From the NCBI GenBank assembly GCA_035690725.1, contig DASSKF010000070.1, forward strand, positions 1-15,107: 15,107 nt of DNA. The letters run 5' to 3'. Positions 14,234 to 15,107 of the stretch are shown piece by piece. The translations under genes were made by a program, and so were the position numbers. Each line of letters opens with the position of its first letter. Position 1 is the first letter of the stretch. This DNA comes from DASSKF01 sp035690725. GTDB taxonomy: Bacteria > Actinomycetota > Actinomycetes > Actinomycetales > Dermatophilaceae. Below the pieces are notes generated by a model. That model worked only from the letters and a program-made list of their open reading frames with translations. It was not told the DNA's origin and made no database searches.

Positions 14234-15107
14234 TCACGCCCCCTCGCGGCCGGACGTGGCTGCGGCATCCCCTCCAGCGGCCGCCGTGGCCCCTGCAGCT
14301 CGTGGGGAAGGCGAGCGCAGGGCACCCAGCCAGAGATCGGCATACCGCTTCCCGTCGACCTCGAGGGCGACGTCCACGGCGCAGGGCGCGACCCCGTGCG
14401 GGTCGTGGGCGAGGTCGCCGCTCCAGTCACGACGGTCGACGATGGTGCAGCCGCGCGCGAACGTTCCGGACAGCTCGACCCGGACGGGGAGCCGGGTGGT
14501 CTGCAGGCCGCCGGGGTCGACCACGGCGCAGACCGCGCCGGCGTCGCCGATGGTGGCCCGCTCGGCGGCGAACCGTGTGCACTGGTACTCCACGAGCAGC
14601 CCGGCCAGCTCGGCCGACCGGTTGCCGGTGCGGCGGCCGTCGGCGACGAGCTCGGCGGCCTGCGCCCGGTCGACGAGGACGTCGTAGAAGACATCGAGGC
14701 CGTACATGGTCACCGGCACGCCCCCCTCACCCGTCGCGTCGAGCACGACGGCGGCCGCCTCCGGGTCGTGCCAGACGTTGAACTCGGCCGAAGCCGTCGC
14801 GTTGCCCGTGCCGGCGGTGCCGCCCATCGCCACGATGCGGCGCAGGCCGGCGGCGGCCTCGGGCCAGGTCCGCAGGAGCAGGGCGATGTTGGTCAGCGGC
14901 GCGAGTGTGACGAGGGTGACCCGCTCCTCCTCGGGCGCATCGGCCAGCGGCAGCAGCAGGTCGCGGAGCAGCTCGACGGCGTGCCGGGGGTCGACGTCGG
15001 CAGCGGCGTCCGGCCAGCCGAGGTCGCCCATGCCGTCCTCGCCGTGCACGTGCCGGGCGTCCCTGGACGGCTCGAGCAGCGGCCGGGCCGCGCCCCGGGC
15101 CACCGGA
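14234..15107 (-). CDS. Inosine/uridine-preferring nucleoside hydrolase family protein (N-terminus outside window)
   Basis: Splits ribonucleosides into base and ribose. The minus-strand frame runs to the window edge; codons before the GTG at 15103 continue the family (P-V-x-x-G-A-x-x-PL), so the start, with the DxDxxxDD calcium site, lies outside. Visible family motifs are HGEDGMGD, then LAPLTNIALLL and the nucleoside site MGGTAGTGNATASAEFNVWH followed by DPEAAAVVLD. Where the catalytic His-Asp pair is expected near the C-terminus (HDP or HDA) the sequence is ATIGDAGAVCAVVDP: the Asp stays, the His is Gly. The last ~20 residues are Ala/Gly-rich. The rbsK gene starts 1 base after the stop, so ribose released here is phosphorylated next. 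Substrate preference is uncertain because of the lost His. Confidence 0.9.
   Translation of the reverse strand, partial: PVARGAARPLLEPSRDARHVHGEDGMGDLGWPDAAADVDPRHAVELLRDLLLPLADAPEEERVTLVTLAPLTNIALLLRTWPEAAAGLRRIVAMGGTAGTGNATASAEFNVWHDPEAAAVVLDATGEGGVPVTMYGLDVFYDVLVDRAQAAELVADGRRTGNRSAELAGLLVEYQCTRFAAERATIGDAGAVCAVVDPGGLQTTRLPVRVELSGTFARGCTIVDRRDWSGDLAHDPHGVAPCAVDVALEVDGKRYADLWLGALRSPSPRAAGATAAAGGDAAATSGREGA

Overview
The window is very GC-rich chromosomal DNA from an actinobacterium. The gene order sigD-rsdA-guaB-guaB3, with a divergent whiB3/whiD-type gene and groES-groEL close by, is the arrangement known from Mycobacterium and Streptomyces. The protein style and short repeats fit Micrococcales (possibly an Intrasporangiaceae relative), but genus is an inference. 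I see no phage, IS element, CRISPR array, rRNA or tRNA; this looks like core chromosome.

Layout. (1) 3-2883 (+): two ABC exporter half-transporters, the first cut by the window edge. Their nucleotide-binding domains are degenerate in complementary ways, so a heterodimer would have one working ATP site. (2) 2881-2982: two 51-bp tandem repeats in the convergent gap. (3) 2996-7450 (-): sigD, its membrane anti-sigma factor rsdA (ATGA overlap), guaB (IMP dehydrogenase) and guaB3. guaB and guaB3 both have a TANNNT box exactly 6 nt before the start codon and no Shine-Dalgarno, which predicts leaderless transcripts. (4) 7451-8520 (+): a WhiB3-like Fe-S regulator with a SigF/SigB-like promoter, a terminator hairpin, a small S4 RNA-binding protein and a bidirectional terminator. 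(5) 8523-10784 (-): groES-groEL behind a promoter flanked by two CIRCE operators, with two large hairpins between the genes. (6) 10852-10907: paired short hairpin repeats. (7) 10926-11906 (-): a divergent PRPP synthetase. (8) 12011-13234 (+): a methyltransferase with a THUMP-like C-terminus. (9) 13235-13401: hairpin and 19-bp repeats. (10) 13402-15107 (-): ribokinase and a nucleoside hydrolase (cut by the edge) as a tight operon.

Functional links. Nucleoside hydrolase and ribokinase turn nucleosides into base plus ribose 5-phosphate; PRPP synthetase turns ribose 5-phosphate into PRPP; GuaB commits IMP to guanine nucleotides and GuaB3 may work in the reverse direction. SigD/RsdA, WhiB and CIRCE-controlled GroES/GroEL form a stress-response cluster between these purine genes. 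The most unusual observations are the complementary ABC pair, the large hairpins between groES and groEL, the matching leaderless promoters of guaB and guaB3, and missing catalytic residues in GuaB3 and the nucleoside hydrolase. All function calls come from reading motifs; no database search was possible.
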